DNA of 7,060 nucleotides from Candidatus Sumerlaeota bacterium (lineage in GTDB: Bacteria; Sumerlaeota; Sumerlaeia; MWCT01; JAGHBZ01). Each line of letters starts with the position of its first letter. Positions within the stretch are counted from its first letter, which is position 1. The translations under genes and the position numbers were made by a program. Of the stretch, positions 6,569 through 7,060 are shown piece after piece. The notes below the pieces were generated by a model. That model made no database searches. It was not told where the DNA came from and saw nothing but the letters and a program-made list of their open reading frames with translations. The DNA lies in assembly GCA_021160705.1 (NCBI GenBank), contig JAGHBZ010000382.1, positions 1 to 7,060 on the forward strand. The letters run 5' to 3'.

Positions 6569-7060
6569 GTTTTCTAAATTTTGCAGGATTATTATTTCTC
6601 GGTGCAATACCCATCATTGTTCTGCTATATTTGCTGAAGCTGAAACGCACCAGAGTGGTCATTCCGAGTCTTATCCTCTGGCAGAAAAGCATTGAAGACC
6701 TTATCGCTAACACACCGTTTCAAAAGTTGCGGGCAAACCTATTTATGCTTTTGCAAATTCTTGTTGTGCTACTGCTCACACTGGGACTTGCCCGACCTGT
6801 CCTTCTCTCGCACCCGCTAAAAAAACGCAACATCGTGCTCTTGCGCGACCGCTCAGCAAGTATGAAGTCCATTGATAAAAACGGAAAGAGCCGACTTGAC
6901 TCCGCCAAAAAACAAGCACGCGACATCATCTCTAATCTCAAGAAAAACGATACTTTGATGCTTATTGCCTTTGATAACTCCGCCAGCGTGCTTCAGGGAT
7001 TTACTAACGACAAGAAACTCCTCAAACATCGCATTGATGAACTGGAGGCTACTGATAGGA
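6565..7060 (+). CDS. BatA-like VWA membrane protein, N-terminal part (runs off the window)
   Basis: The GTG at 6565 overlaps the DUF58 stop (GTGA), with GAGG (6552-6555) 9 bases upstream. The frame stays open to the window edge, giving 165 residues of a longer protein. The start is the BatA N-terminal region: a membrane helix at about 6-24, a basic loop beginning KLKRTRVVIPS, W41 in LILWQKS, FQKLRANLFMLLQ (52-64), and a second helix (58-76) ending in L75-A-R-P78. A VWA domain follows with an intact D95-R-S97-A-S99 metal site; the remaining metal-site residues lie outside the window. The basic inter-helix loop suggests a periplasmic VWA domain, the same topology as the 967-residue protein upstream. 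Related proteins in Bat operons are membrane partners of MoxR. The visible segment is complete and unbroken; the 3' end is absent because of the window edge, not a mutation. Confidence 0.93.
   Translation, partial: MSFLNFAGLLFLGAIPIIVLLYLLKLKRTRVVIPSLILWQKSIEDLIANTPFQKLRANLFMLLQILVVLLLTLGLARPVLLSHPLKKRNIVLLRDRSASMKSIDKNGKSRLDSAKKQARDIISNLKKNDTLMLIAFDNSASVLQGFTNDKKLLKHRIDELEATDR

Noticed and set aside
6720..6941. A 73-codon antisense open frame near the window end
   Set aside because: It is a shadow of the BatA-like gene, whose sense frame shows clear family motifs.
6565..7060. Apparent truncation of the last gene
   Set aside because: The frame is open and intact to the final base; it is cut by the window end, not by a stop or frameshift.

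Overview
The window holds one strand-consistent gene cluster on the + strand. It is an envelope-associated MoxR / DUF58 / von Willebrand factor A (VWA) operon of the type that includes the Bat (aerotolerance) genes. It looks bacterial: Shine-Dalgarno sites, GTG/TTG starts and stop-start overlaps are present. The gene set includes a Gly-rich Cys-containing hypothetical protein, a large VWA/GATase-like/VWA membrane protein, MoxR, a DUF58 protein and a BatA-like protein. From memory this set is most typical of Planctomycetota and neighbouring uncultured phyla. The base composition looks moderate (by eye, mid-40s % G+C), which would suit a lower-GC lineage such as the anammox Brocadiales. That taxonomic guess is weak.

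Layout: (1) 2-619, C-terminal part of a hypothetical protein with a helical front half, a four-Cys cluster, a Gly-rich patch and a conserved-looking tail; it probably begins before the window. (2) 646-1581, an NHL-repeat six-bladed propeller with a signal/lipoprotein-like N-terminus. (3) 1585-4488, a 967-residue membrane protein with two N-terminal membrane helices, an intact VWA domain, an Ig-like segment, a GATase1-like domain, a second VWA-like domain with an altered metal site, a C-terminal membrane helix and a long charged tail. (4) 4489-4581, the only sizeable gap, AT-rich, with a 10-bp tandem duplication and a possible weak promoter. (5) 4582-5574, MoxR-family AAA+ ATPase. (6) 5575-5665, a short gap with a possible 20-codon leader ORF. 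(7) 5666-6568, DUF58/VWA protein. (8) 6565-7060, N-terminal part of a BatA-like VWA membrane protein that runs off the window; it overlaps the DUF58 stop by 4 bases.

Working together (inference from family knowledge): the cytosolic MoxR ATPase and DUF58 protein are probably an AAA+/VWA chaperone-like pair. They would act on or with the membrane-anchored VWA proteins, whose VWA domains are predicted to face the periplasm. The NHL propeller and the Cys/Gly-rich protein would be extracytoplasmic or accessory partners. The substrate cannot be told from the sequence. No RNA genes, CRISPR array, insertion sequence or phage genes were seen.
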